A DNA stretch of 64,000 bases from an uncultured Bacteroidales bacterium (GCA_902776435.1 CACYQB010000006.1:1-64000); one strand, 5' to 3'; counted from the first letter of the stretch, positions 44,077 through 53,646 are shown. Notes: generated by a model from the letters alone, not told the origin. Translations and numbers: made by a program.

Positions 44077-44955
44077 ATGAACTTTAAAGCAGCATACCAA
44101 CGTTTCAGACGATGGCAACAAAACCCGTTTGCCTACAAACTCAACGACCCGTCGTCTTACCATTGCAGCAACTGCGGCACTGACTTTGTGGGCAACTTCT
44201 GCCCCATCTGCTCGCAGCGCGAGGGCATGGGCCCCATCACATGGAAGAGCGTGGCCCAGAGCATTGGCGAGGTGTGGGGCCTGCACAACCGGTCGCTGCT
44301 TTACTCACTGGTGCAACTTTTTCTGCGTCCGGGCTACTTCATCAGCGACTACATCAGCGGCAAGCGGCAAGTGAGTTTTCCGCCCGTCAAGATGCTGGCC
44401 CTCATTGCGGTGCTGGCAATCTTTGTCGATTATCTGACAGGTTCACCCATCACCGGTGTGTTCAATAACGACTTCGATTTTGCTGGCGACAAGATGTTGC
44501 TTATCGACAACGCCTTTGAGTGGATGAACCTGCACCCCGAAGTGATGTCGTTAATCTTGTTGTCCTACCTGATTATTCCCATCTATTTTATCTTCCGGTT
44601 TGCGCCGCGCAACACTCGCCACACCTTGCCACAGGGCTTCTTTATCCAGGTGTTCTCAGCGATTGTGTTTCTGATTTTCAACATATTTGATGATATTACA
44701 TCCCTGCACACGGCAATATTTGTGTTGGGCAATGTGTGGCTCTTCTGCGCTTACAAGCAAATCTTCGGGTACGGCTTGTGGGGAACGCTATGGCGCCTGG
44801 CCCTGGCATTGGTTTGCGCCCACCTGCTGGCACTGATTATGTTGGGAATCGACTTCAGTATTCACATGATACAGGCTGGGGAATCCAATTTTGCCTCGGG
44901 GTTCAAAATGTTTGTCAAGCTGCTCTTCAGGATGGTAACTAACTCCGATGTTTAA
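44077..44955 (+). CDS. DUF3667 zinc-ribbon membrane protein
   Basis: A 292-residue protein. An N-terminal four-Cys ribbon (HCSNCGTDFVGNFCPICSQR, residues 28-47) is followed by the DUF3667 signature ITWKSVAQSIGEVWGLHNRS and FLRPGYFISDYISGKRQVSF, then about four or five membrane helices. Function is unknown. It is a paralogue of 45071-46066 downstream. Confidence 0.85.
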   Translation: MNFKAAYQRFRRWQQNPFAYKLNDPSSYHCSNCGTDFVGNFCPICSQREGMGPITWKSVAQSIGEVWGLHNRSLLYSLVQLFLRPGYFISDYISGKRQVSFPPVKMLALIAVLAIFVDYLTGSPITGVFNNDFDFAGDKMLLIDNAFEWMNLHPEVMSLILLSYLIIPIYFIFRFAPRNTRHTLPQGFFIQVFSAIVFLIFNIFDDITSLHTAIFVLGNVWLFCAYKQIFGYGLWGTLWRLALALVCAHLLALIMLGIDFSIHMIQAGESNFASGFKMFVKLLFRMVTNSDV

Positions 44956-45070
44956 CAATCCCCTCAGTATAATTGACGATAACTGATGTACTATAGGTCT
45001 AACGCTTCAGCGAACATCCACCTCCAAATAACATCTAGAACATAGAACACGAGGCCTTAAAACAATTCAC

Positions 45071-46066
45071 ATGGATATTAAGAGGAAATACCATCAATAC
45101 AAGCAGTGGCAATTGAACCCCTTCGAACACGAGTTCGATTCCCATGACACGCAGCAGTGCACCAACTGCGGGCATGATTTTGTGGGCAACTATTGCCCCT
45201 ATTGCTCGCAGAAGTCGGGCCTTGGCCGCATTACATGGCGCAGCGTGTGGAACAGCGTTGCCGAGGTCTGGGGCATGCATTCCCGTTCGTTGCCTTACAC
45301 GCTGCTGCAACTCTTCCTGCGTCCGGGGTATTTCATCAGTGACTATATCAACGGTAAGCGGCAGGTGAGTTTCCCGCCGGTCAAGATGCTGGCTGTTATT
45401 GCCGTGCTGGGTGTAATTGTCGATTTACTGACAGGTGCCATCCACGGCATGTTTCAGACCGGCGCTGGAGAAAAGATGTCCTATATCACTCAAGTGTTTG
45501 CATGGCTGAACGTCCATCTCTATGGCGCATTCCCGCCGCCGAGCGCTTATCTGAGCAAAATTCTCGATTGGCTCAATAGGCACCCCGACGTGCTCTCCTT
45601 GATCATGCTCTCCTTCCTGATTATTCCCAACTATTTCATTTTCCGCTTTGCTCCTCGCAATTCGCATCACACCATTCCACAAGGCTTCTTCATGCAAGTG
45701 TTCAGTACAGTTGTGTTTTTGATCCTGAACATGCTCTATGACATCACTGGCTTGGGATGGCTTGTGCTCCTTCTTGGCGTGGTGCTCATTTTCATGACCT
45801 ACAAGCAGCTATTCGGCTACGGGGTGTGGGGCACCTTGTGGCGTTTGGTCACGGCCTTTGTGTGTGCCATTACCTTATGGTCTGTCTTGTTAAACGTCAA
45901 CTTTGGCATCCATCTGCTGCGAATGGGTCAAGCCGATGTCGCCAATACCTACTTCCTCAACTGCCCGATCGCCATCCTAATCGTCGTCGCCATCCTCTGC
46001 CTCTGCTACTTCATCAGCAAGCGCAGTGATGCTCGCCATGCTCGCAGGTTAGAGTTTAGAGTTTAA
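45071..46066 (+). CDS. DUF3667 zinc-ribbon membrane protein
   Basis: A 331-residue paralogue of the previous gene. The Cys ribbon is QCTNCGHDFVGNYCPYCSQK, followed by ITWRSVWNSVAEVWGMHSRS and FLRPGYFISDYINGKRQVSF. It is longer by a loop of about 30 residues after the first helix pair (AWLNVHLYGAFPPPSAYL). The C-terminus ends close to a CTCGCAGGTTAGAG repeat shared with the region after 50370. Function unknown. Confidence 0.85.
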   Translation: MDIKRKYHQYKQWQLNPFEHEFDSHDTQQCTNCGHDFVGNYCPYCSQKSGLGRITWRSVWNSVAEVWGMHSRSLPYTLLQLFLRPGYFISDYINGKRQVSFPPVKMLAVIAVLGVIVDLLTGAIHGMFQTGAGEKMSYITQVFAWLNVHLYGAFPPPSAYLSKILDWLNRHPDVLSLIMLSFLIIPNYFIFRFAPRNSHHTIPQGFFMQVFSTVVFLILNMLYDITGLGWLVLLLGVVLIFMTYKQLFGYGVWGTLWRLVTAFVCAITLWSVLLNVNFGIHLLRMGQADVANTYFLNCPIAILIVVAILCLCYFISKRSDARHARRLEFRV

Positions 46067-46069
46067 AGA

Positions 46070-46104
46070 GGCATTCGCGCTCCTGTCAACGGAACGCGAA
46101 TGCC
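46070..46104. repeat. GGCATTCGCG stem-loop, copy b
   Basis: 10-bp perfect arms. Its surroundings (AGAGTTTAAAGA before, CCAATCATTATAATCCTTG after, then TAATCACCCGACTGTC) match the DNA on both sides of the IS at 50.5-52.2 kb, giving an uninterrupted reference site. The rest of this 236-bp gap is a heptad tract and the promoter below. Confidence 0.78.
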
Positions 46105-46156
46105 AATCATTATAATCCTTGTAATCACCCGACTGTCAAAGAGCCCGTAGGCCAAA

Positions 46157-46232
46157 CTAAGGACTAAGAACTAAAGACTAAGAACTAAAGACTAAGGACT
46201 GAGGACTGAGGACTAAGGACTCAAAACCAAGA
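46157..46232. repeat. intergenic ACTAAGG heptad tract
   Basis: Runs of ACTAAGG, ACTAAGA and ACTGAGG units before the giant BspA-like gene. Confidence 0.7.
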
Positions 46233-46262
46233 ACCAAGACATTCACACTTAAAAAAATTCAC

Positions 46263-46270
46263 TATATTTG
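46263..46270 (+). promoter_or_regulatory. -7 box of the BspA-like gene
   Basis: TATATTTG, 32 bases before the ATG. No GTGT palindrome is present here, unlike most other dockerin-tailed genes in the window. Confidence 0.65.
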
Positions 46271-46302
46271 CGCCAAATATTAAACATTAAAACTAAATCA
46301 TT

Positions 46303-49300
46303 ATGAAAAAGAATCTTTTACTCCTTCGCCTGGTCGTCCTGATGGCGGCCATGATATGTGCCCTCGGCGCCGCAGCTGCCGAGGCCTACGCTTGCTACAC
46401 CGAGTCGAACACAACGCTCACGTTCTACTATGACAACCTGCGCAGTAGCCGCCCGGGTGAGACTTTTGACTTGAACACGGGTAGCAATAGCCCAGCGTGG
46501 GACTATGTGGACCTCAATGAAAATGTACGCAAGGTGGTCTTTCATTCGTCGTTCGCTAGTGCCCGGCCTGCGAGCACCTGCCGCTGGTTCGCCAATAAGG
46601 AACTATTAGAATCCATCGAGGGCCTCAACTACTTGAACACCAGTGCGGTGACCATTATGGCTAATATGTTCTCTGATAGCTATCTTATAGGAAACCTTGA
46701 CTTGAGCCATTTCAACACAGCTAATGTGACCGATATGGCATTCATGTTTAGAGGATTCGATACTGAAAAGCGTCTGTTGAATCTGAGTAGTTTTGACACG
46801 CGCAATGTGACGAAGATGGACTATATGTTCGGTGGGAGCAATGTCAAGACGATCATTGTGGGCGATGGCTGGACGACTGAAAATGTTGCTAGTGCATACG
46901 GGATGTTTGCGTTTTGTAGGGGCTTGGTAGGAGGCATGGGCTCGGCCTATCACATGAACCACGATGGTATAGAGTATGCCCATATCGATGGAGGCGAATC
47001 CAATCCTGGCTATTTTACCAGTGCACAGGATTACAATAGTAAACCCTATGCGGTACTCACGATAGAAGGACAAGACTTAGGCTCTCGTCAGATCCTGACG
47101 TTCTACAACGACCATCAGCGACTGTCCCATTCCGAAATCACCTATGGAATTGAAATAATCGAGTCTAGTAACTTTTTTATGAATATTGGTCCGGAGTGGT
47201 ATATCCCCGATGACAATGAATACTCGAACATTAACGGAGTGGTGTTTGATCCATCCTTTGCCTCTGCTCGCCCTAAGAACACATATAATTGGTTTGCTGG
47301 AATGATATTTTTGGACGACATCACAGGAATTGAGTACCTGAACACCAGCGAGGTGACCAACATGGCTAACATGTTCAAGGGATGCATTAACTTAACGGCA
47401 ATTGACTTGAGCCATTTCAACACCAGCAAAGTGACCGATATGGAATATATGTTTTATGATTGTCAGCAATTATTACAACTCGATGTGAGCCACTTCAATA
47501 CAAGTAATGTGACCAATATGGAAGGCATGTTTGATGGTTGTCAGCGATTATCACAACTCGATGTGACCAACTTCAATACAAGTAATGTGACCAATATGGA
47601 ATATATGTTTCAAGATTGTCAGCGATTATTACAACTCGATTTGAGCCACTTCGACACGGGTAGCGTGACCACTATGAGAGGTATGTTCGGCAATTGTGAA
47701 TCTTTGAATTCAATTGATATGAGATCTTTCAACACCCAGAATGTGACAGATATGAACACAATGTTCTTTTGTTGCCAATCGCTGAGAACGCTTGACTTGA
47801 GCAGTTTCAACACGACCAACGTGGGCAATATGAGCCAAATGTTCCAGGGCTGCACTTCGCTGCAGACCATCATCGTGAGCAATCAATGGACCACTGCAAG
47901 TCTGTCGGTTACAGGAAACACGATGTTCGTTGATTGCACGAGTCTGGTGGGCGGTATGGGCACGGTTTATGATTCCAATCATTGTGGTGAGGACTACGCG
48001 CACATCGACGGCGGCCCCAGCAACCCCGGCTACCTCACCGATGCCTATACATATTATGCCTATGCCTGCTACACGCCGTCGAACACGACGCTAACGTTCT
48101 ATAATGACGACCAGCGCACTTCCCGCCCGGGCACGACCTACAGCCTGAACGCTGTAGGAACAAGTCCTGATTGGTACACCGATAACACTTATAAGAATGT
48201 CACTAAGGTGGTCTTTGATGCCTCGTTCAGTGCAGCTTATCCGAAGAGCACGTTCTCATGGTTTGCCCGCATGACCAATCTCACTTCTATCACGGGCTTG
48301 AGTAACCTGAGCACTTTTTATACTCAGGATATGAGCTATATGTTCTATGGTTGCACAGGCTTAACCAGTCTTGATTTGACGGGCTTCCAGACACCTAATT
48401 TGAAGAATATGGAATACATGTTCTTTAATTGCTCCAACCTGACCAGGGTGGATCTTTCCAGCTTCAACACTGCTGGGGTGACAAACATGAATTACCTGTT
48501 CCGTGGTTGCAGCCGCTTAGCGACTATCTATGCAGGATCAGGTTGGACAATACCTGCTGTGACTGCCGGCAATTTTATGTTCTCGGGATGCACGAACCTT
48601 GTCGGTGGCCGGGGCACGACCTATGACGCCAGCCATGTGGATAAGACTTATGCCCACATCGACGGTGGCTCCAGCAACCCGGGCTACCTGACTGCTGTTG
48701 ACTATGGCCTGTCGGTGGGTGGTGTTGCTGTAACTTACAAGAATGCGTCTAACATCACTGGTCCCGGTATCGTTAGCGGCACGGCCAGTTATAACCCCTC
48801 TACCAGAACGTTGACACTCAATAATGTCAATATCACCCTGAACACGGCTGCTGGCATCAGTGTGAATGGCACCTTTGATGGCGATGTGTGCTACATCAAT
48901 CTCGTGGGCGATAACCACCTGGACGTCACCAACTATTATCCCTTGTTTGTTGCAAAAGCGACCACCATCACCGGTAATGGAACGCTGGACATGGGCAGTG
49001 GTAGCATTAAAGTCAGTCTAAGTGCACCACTGGTCATTGAGGGCGGTTGCACTGTGATGGGTAATAGCATTATGGGCAGTAGCAGCGGTGGCGAGACGCT
49101 GACCGTTAGAGGTTCTGAGACAAGCGTGATAATGTCCTACACCATTTGGGGCCTTGCCGGTCTCACGTTGGATGATGGCCTGTTTATCGTTGAACCCGCG
49201 GGTGGCTATTATGACCCGTCATCACGATGGATGAAGAATGCCAATGGGACCAACTGCACGTCGGGCGTGACTATCAATAATGGACGTCAGATGTATGCCG

Positions 49301-50370
49301 AGAGGTTTGCCGAGAACAATGGATCTGTAACACTGACATTCTATTATGACAACCAGCGCAATACCCGCCCGGGCATAACCTTCAGCATCTACGAGGGCAT
49401 GGTTGATCCCGAATGGTATGAGGATTACTATTATGAGGATGTTACTAAGGTGGTCTTCGATCCCTCGTTTGCCAGCGCACGTCCCACGAGCACCTATCAC
49501 TGGTTTGCCGAAATGTACGACCTGACCAGCATTGAGGGCATGCAATACCTGAATACCAGCGAGGTGACCAATATGGCAAGTATGTTCTGGGAATGTGGTG
49601 CGTTGCCCGCTGTTGACGTGAGCGGCTTTGACACCCGCAAGGTGACCGACATGTCGGCCATGTTCGCTGAATGCTATGAATTGACTGCTCTTGACGTCAC
49701 CGGCTGGAATACCAGTTATGTGACTGATATGTCCTGGATGTTCAGTAATTGCTCAGAGCTGACCAGCCTCGATGTGAGTCACTTCAATACTTCCAATGTA
49801 ACTAACATGAGGCAATTGTTTGACGGGTGCAGTGGTTTGACAAGCCTGGATGTGAGCAATTTCGACACGAGCAACGTGACCGACATGTCGTTGATGTTCA
49901 GTTGGTGCAACGGTCTGCAGCAGTTGGATCTGAGTGGTTTCAATACCAGTAAAGTGACGAACATGTCAAGCATGTTCAATGAATGTAAAACTTTGAGGAC
50001 CATTTATGTTGGCGATGGCTGGACCACCGCAGCCGTAACGTCATCCTCTTATATGTTCGACGTATGCTACAGCCTGGTGGGCGGAAAGGGAACGGCCTAC
50101 AGTTCCTCTAACCCGAAGGACAAGACCTATGCCCACATCGACGGCGGCACGAGCAACCCAGGCTACTTCAGCGAGAAGGGCGGTACCTTCCTGCGTGGCG
50201 ACGTAAACGGTGACGGCAGCGTGACCATCAGCGACGTGACCGCCCTGATCGACCTGCTGCTGGGAGGCGGCACCATCAATAATCCCGCTGCCGACTGCAA
50301 TGGTGACTCCAACGTGACCATCAGCGACGTGACCGCCCTCATCGACTACCTCCTCGGCGGCAATTGGTGA
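46303..50370 (+). CDS. giant BspA-like surface protein with DUF285 repeats and dockerin-like tail
   Basis: A 1355-residue exported protein (signal peptide to about residue 26). Four modules begin with TLTFYxDxxRxSRPG and VVFDxSFASARP, then WFAxMxxLxSIxGLxYLNTS. Each leads into 26-residue DUF285 repeats of the form LDxSxFNTSxVTxMxxMFxxC, and ends in LVGGxGTxY...YAHIDGGxSNPGY. The modules lie at about 28-245, 265-580, 590-800 and 1005-1290, with a different beta-rich stretch (SVGGVAVTYKNASNITGPG) between the third and fourth. Two dockerin-like units close it (DVNGDGSVTISDVTALIDLL; CNGDSNVTISDVTALIDYLL). Probably a cell-surface adhesin. Confidence 0.88.
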   Translation: MKKNLLLLRLVVLMAAMICALGAAAAEAYACYTESNTTLTFYYDNLRSSRPGETFDLNTGSNSPAWDYVDLNENVRKVVFHSSFASARPASTCRWFANKELLESIEGLNYLNTSAVTIMANMFSDSYLIGNLDLSHFNTANVTDMAFMFRGFDTEKRLLNLSSFDTRNVTKMDYMFGGSNVKTIIVGDGWTTENVASAYGMFAFCRGLVGGMGSAYHMNHDGIEYAHIDGGESNPGYFTSAQDYNSKPYAVLTIEGQDLGSRQILTFYNDHQRLSHSEITYGIEIIESSNFFMNIGPEWYIPDDNEYSNINGVVFDPSFASARPKNTYNWFAGMIFLDDITGIEYLNTSEVTNMANMFKGCINLTAIDLSHFNTSKVTDMEYMFYDCQQLLQLDVSHFNTSNVTNMEGMFDGCQRLSQLDVTNFNTSNVTNMEYMFQDCQRLLQLDLSHFDTGSVTTMRGMFGNCESLNSIDMRSFNTQNVTDMNTMFFCCQSLRTLDLSSFNTTNVGNMSQMFQGCTSLQTIIVSNQWTTASLSVTGNTMFVDCTSLVGGMGTVYDSNHCGEDYAHIDGGPSNPGYLTDAYTYYAYACYTPSNTTLTFYNDDQRTSRPGTTYSLNAVGTSPDWYTDNTYKNVTKVVFDASFSAAYPKSTFSWFARMTNLTSITGLSNLSTFYTQDMSYMFYGCTGLTSLDLTGFQTPNLKNMEYMFFNCSNLTRVDLSSFNTAGVTNMNYLFRGCSRLATIYAGSGWTIPAVTAGNFMFSGCTNLVGGRGTTYDASHVDKTYAHIDGGSSNPGYLTAVDYGLSVGGVAVTYKNASNITGPGIVSGTASYNPSTRTLTLNNVNITLNTAAGISVNGTFDGDVCYINLVGDNHLDVTNYYPLFVAKATTITGNGTLDMGSGSIKVSLSAPLVIEGGCTVMGNSIMGSSSGGETLTVRGSETSVIMSYTIWGLAGLTLDDGLFIVEPAGGYYDPSSRWMKNANGTNCTSGVTINNGRQMYAERFAENNGSVTLTFYYDNQRNTRPGITFSIYEGMVDPEWYEDYYYEDVTKVVFDPSFASARPTSTYHWFAEMYDLTSIEGMQYLNTSEVTNMASMFWECGALPAVDVSGFDTRKVTDMSAMFAECYELTALDVTGWNTSYVTDMSWMFSNCSELTSLDVSHFNTSNVTNMRQLFDGCSGLTSLDVSNFDTSNVTDMSLMFSWCNGLQQLDLSGFNTSKVTNMSSMFNECKTLRTIYVGDGWTTAAVTSSSYMFDVCYSLVGGKGTAYSSSNPKDKTYAHIDGGTSNPGYFSEKGGTFLRGDVNGDGSVTISDVTALIDLLLGGGTINNPAADCNGDSNVTISDVTALIDYLLGGNW
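47461..47694 (+). repeat. near-identical 78-bp tandem repeats inside the BspA-like gene
   Basis: Units starting TGTCAGC at 47461, 47539 and 47617 are 78 bp apart, equal to one 26-residue repeat. The first two are nearly identical in DNA, much closer than other repeats in the gene, implying recent in-frame duplication. Confidence 0.8.
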
Positions 50371-50426
50371 TGCTCGCTGCGCTCGCAGGTTAGAGTATGC
50401 GAGCTAATGCTCGCAGTTTAAAGTTT

Positions 50427-50490
50427 AGAGTTTAAAGAGGCATTCGCGCTCCTGTCAACGGAACGCGAATGCCAATCGTTATAATCCTTG
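50427..50490. repeat. 64-bp direct repeat, left flank of the IS
   Basis: Identical over 64 bp to 52173-52236 and ends exactly where the IS begins. It contains stem-loop copy c (50439-50473). Interpreted as the target duplication. Confidence 0.9.
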
Positions 50491-52172
50491 CCTGACTTCG
50501 TCAACGCGTACCCCAAAATTCGTCGGTAAAGAGTTTTGCAATGCGCTGGTGGCGTTTCATCGGCATGGTTTTGGCAAAAGTCTTGTCACTCTCAGGCAAT
50601 CGGAAGACGATTGTTGTGACTGTCTTTGCCATGTTGAGCACCTTGTCGACGCTCATGCCGATGTTGGCTGCCTTTAGTCTCCGCTCGAGTTCCTTGTAGA
50701 CCTTCAGTGCCACAAAGCATATGCAGATGTGCGCTTCGATGCGCCGCCGAGTGAAGTGGAACATGGGGCGTATCTCGATCTTGGACTTGGCGATACGGAA
50801 GGCCCGTTCCACATTCCACAGGTTATGGTAGGCGGTGAAGACATCTTCGGTGGGGATGTCGGTGTTGGTCAGATAGCCCTTGAGGCCGTCCCAAGCGGCA
50901 TCCTCGGTAATGCGCTCACGGTTTATCTCGACAGACGTGTCGCCGCTCATGTCGAGGAACTTGTTGTAGCCGCGCTTGTTGATGCTCTGCTTTGTCAGAT
51001 GACCATGCTTGTAGAGTTTCTCCAGCCTGCGCACGCCCTTGTTGCGGTTGTAGGCGTCTTTCCTGGCCCTGTCGTCGGTGTATCCCACAAGCAGCCTGCG
51101 CTCTCCGCCTTTGTATATCTCATGCATCCGCCCGTTCACCTTCGGCAGGGAGAGTATCTGTTTCTTGACCGCCTCACTCTCGTTCCTGATGCGCGCTCCT
51201 ATGATATATTTGTAGCCCAACCGCTCAAGTTCGGCGATGTTGGCGCCAGTCATCAGTCCGGAGTCCGCCACCACAATGAACTCGCCGAGGTTGTACCGGC
51301 GCACGAACTCCTCAATCACCGGCAGCATCGTGTGCCCCTCGTATTTGTTGCCCTCATGGATGCAGTAGGCCAGCGGATAGCCGCCGAGGCTCACCAGAAG
51401 CCCCAGGATGATCTGCGGGTTGCTGTGGCGTCCCTCTTTCGAGAACCCGGTCTTGCGCAGGTCATCCTCGCGGTCGGTCTCAAAATAGACCGTGGTCACA
51501 TCATAGAACACCACTCCAATGTGGCCGCCAAGTATATCCATCGTGTGGCGCACGCTGATGTCCTGTACCGTGTCCTTGTACCTGTCGTTCAGCTTGTCAA
51601 GATAGCGGTAAATCCTCGACAGGTCCACGTCCTCGTCGAAGTGGTTCTTCAGATAGTCCACGGTCGCCGCCTTGCTGGCAGGGCAGGACAGACGGCTGTG
51701 CACCAACTGGCGGAACACCTTGTCATCAACAGCGTTGAACCCCACCAGGTCGAACACACGGTCAAGTATCAGCTCACAGCCGTTGAGCAGCACGTTCTCA
51801 ATGCTTGAGACCACACGCTCCACTTCTTCTCGTTCACGCCGCTTCGCCTCCTCAGCGCGACCCTCGAAGTCTATCGTCGGATGAATACGTTCCTGGCGCT
51901 CGGCTATCCAGCTGCGGGCTTGATCCATCAAGGGCTCCACCTCCTCTTCGCTTTTGGCGATGCCGATCGTGGCAATCTCCTTAAGTTTGCCTCGATTCTT
52001 CTCAGCCACGACGATGCTTATACTGCCAGACCGATTCTTCTTTCTTCTCACAAACATTGTTAAAAAACCTTTTGCGTCACCCGAATTTGGGTGACGCAAA
52101 ATTATAACAAATTGCTAATAAGTCAGTTATATTTTAACAATTATCACTCAAGAAAAAAGTGACGAAGTCAGG
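50491..52172 (-). mobile_element. IS1634-family insertion sequence, 1682 bp
   Basis: Perfect 13-bp terminal inverted repeats, CCTGACTTCGTCA at 50491 and TGACGAAGTCAGG ending at 52172, enclose one transposase gene. The transposase stop codon lies inside the left repeat. A 64-bp direct repeat abuts both ends. IS1634-family elements are known for long, variable direct repeats. The element appears intact. Confidence 0.9.
50501..52057 (-). CDS. IS1634-family DDE transposase
   Basis: A 518-residue transposase of the IS4-like superfamily. The first Asp is in VVFYDVTTVYFETD, the second in FIVVADSGLMTGANI. The C1 region with the catalytic Glu reads LWNVERAFRIAKSKIEIRP, followed by HFTRRRIEAHICICFVALKV. 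Start at 52057 (FVRRKKNRSGSIS) is preferred to the longer frame. No frameshift or stop was seen, so it may be active. Confidence 0.9.
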   Translation of the reverse strand: MFVRRKKNRSGSISIVVAEKNRGKLKEIATIGIAKSEEEVEPLMDQARSWIAERQERIHPTIDFEGRAEEAKRREREEVERVVSSIENVLLNGCELILDRVFDLVGFNAVDDKVFRQLVHSRLSCPASKAATVDYLKNHFDEDVDLSRIYRYLDKLNDRYKDTVQDISVRHTMDILGGHIGVVFYDVTTVYFETDREDDLRKTGFSKEGRHSNPQIILGLLVSLGGYPLAYCIHEGNKYEGHTMLPVIEEFVRRYNLGEFIVVADSGLMTGANIAELERLGYKYIIGARIRNESEAVKKQILSLPKVNGRMHEIYKGGERRLLVGYTDDRARKDAYNRNKGVRRLEKLYKHGHLTKQSINKRGYNKFLDMSGDTSVEINRERITEDAAWDGLKGYLTNTDIPTEDVFTAYHNLWNVERAFRIAKSKIEIRPMFHFTRRRIEAHICICFVALKVYKELERRLKAANIGMSVDKVLNMAKTVTTIVFRLPESDKTFAKTMPMKRHQRIAKLFTDEFWGTR

Positions 52173-52236
52173 AGAGTTTAAAGAGGCATTCGCGCTCCTG
52201 TCAACGGAACGCGAATGCCAATCGTTATAATCCTTG
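52173..52236. repeat. 64-bp direct repeat, right flank of the IS
   Basis: Exact copy of 50427-50490, beginning at the base after the IS end. It contains stem-loop copy d (52185-52219) and continues into TAATCACCCGACTGTC, as at 46.1 kb. The remaining DNA to 52395 holds a heptad tract (52269-52324) and CTAATCT repeats, with no gene. Confidence 0.9.
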
Positions 52237-52395
52237 TAATCACCCGACTGTCAAAGAGCCCGGAGGCCAAACTAATGACCAAGGACCAATGACTAAAAAC
52301 TAAGGACTAAGGACTAAAAACTACTTGCGATCAATAAAACTTAGCTGCTTAGCGACTTAGCGTGTGCCCAATGGAAGCGGATGCCTCACTAATCT

Positions 52396-53502
52396 CTAAT
52401 CTCTAATCTCTAATCTGCGAGCATCGCGAGCATATCGAGCAAACCAGATTCCCAGCAGTGGGACGGCAGTGCCCACAATGGTGTAAAGGATCCAGAAGAG
52501 GTCGGTTGTCGAGTTCTCATGGATGACCATGTGACAGCCGATTTGGCCCCAGTCCAGGCCGTAGTACCAGATTTTGAGAGCCGACACAATCTTGAAAGAG
52601 ATAATGTGGAAGACGAAGATATAGAGCGTGTTGTTACCGCAATAGACCAGGAAGCGTTTCACGATGCCCTCGTGGCGGTCGAGCCATGAGGAAATGTGGT
52701 GCAGCATCAGGAAACCGACGGCACCCGTGACAGGCAGGGTGGCGACCGTGCGTAACTCGACTTTCAGCGCCATACCTTGCCAACCCAACGCAGCACCGCC
52801 CACCAGGAATCCCAGATAGACCAGCGTCAGCGCCCAGTGCTCGCGTATGCGTTGCTCATGGCGCCGGTAAAGCACGCCCATGCTGAAAAACAGCACACCC
52901 CAGCACTCGCGGATGCCACCTTGCACGATGGTAGCGATGGTCAGGTGGTTAGCGACCTTGAACCACGCAAAGCCGAGGGCAAGCACTCCGATCACTTTAG
53001 GCACAGTGTCGTGGTTGAGCCACTTGTGGCGGTTATAGAGCAGCAGGTACAGGACGAGAAAAACGATACTCGACACCAGCAGCGCCCTGAAGAACCAGAA
53101 TGCGCCCGCCAGGAACTCGTCATAGCCCGCCATTGAGAAGATGATGTGAACCAACCGTTGCAAGAACTGGTGCCACGAGTAAGGATGAGTAACACCGCCT
53201 TCCCAGTTGCCAAATTGCTCGTTCAGCAGGCCAATCTTGAAAAACAGGTTGTGCAACACGAGGAACAGCAGGCTCCACTTGAGAAACGGCACATAGAGTC
53301 CCTTGAAGCGTTTCTTGCAGAAGGTCCACGGGTCCCGCAGGTACTTTTTGTCAAAGAAATAGCCCGCGGCAATAAAGAAAACCGGCATGTGGAACAGGTA
53401 GATGAAAGTCATCAACAACGATGGCCCCTCGGCATGCCCCGCACACATCAATATAATGGCAATCGCCTTACAAATCGACAGCGTAGTATTATCTCGTTTC
53501 AT
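52396..53502 (-). CDS. acyltransferase family 3 membrane protein
   Basis: A 368-residue polytopic protein. N-terminal signature NTTLSICKAIAIILMCAGHA holds the family His; FHMPVFFIAAGYFFDKKYL is the next conserved block. About ten helices follow. These enzymes O-acetylate exported sugars or peptidoglycan. ATG at 53502 (or 53514) is chosen because a -7 box, TACCTTTG (53535-53528), lies just upstream; the frame from 53655 starts before the promoter. The substrate is not readable. The last codons fall in CTAATCT repeat DNA. Confidence 0.83.
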   Translation of the reverse strand: MKRDNTTLSICKAIAIILMCAGHAEGPSLLMTFIYLFHMPVFFIAAGYFFDKKYLRDPWTFCKKRFKGLYVPFLKWSLLFLVLHNLFFKIGLLNEQFGNWEGGVTHPYSWHQFLQRLVHIIFSMAGYDEFLAGAFWFFRALLVSSIVFLVLYLLLYNRHKWLNHDTVPKVIGVLALGFAWFKVANHLTIATIVQGGIRECWGVLFFSMGVLYRRHEQRIREHWALTLVYLGFLVGGAALGWQGMALKVELRTVATLPVTGAVGFLMLHHISSWLDRHEGIVKRFLVYCGNNTLYIFVFHIISFKIVSALKIWYYGLDWGQIGCHMVIHENSTTDLFWILYTIVGTAVPLLGIWFARYARDARRLEIRD

Positions 53503-53646
53503 GTAAAACCTCATTGTTGTGGGAGTACAAAGGTAGCCACATTTCTTGAATCCTACCATCTGACAAACTCTTTTATTTGCACTAAATGATTTCTCATTTC
53601 GGCAGTTTATGTAACTTTGCAGAATACTATACGGAATCAGAAAAAG

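Noticed and set aside
47461..49990. Regular repeats that might be a CRISPR array
   Set aside because: They are coding 26-residue protein repeats in one long frame, without unique spacers or cas genes.
50371..50426. Possible attachment site next to the IS
   Set aside because: The GCTCGCAGGTTAGAG words recur at several gene ends, and the IS structure is fully explained by its own ends and duplication.
50729..51808. 359-codon frame opposite the transposase
   Set aside because: Shadow of the IS gene, no recognised domain.
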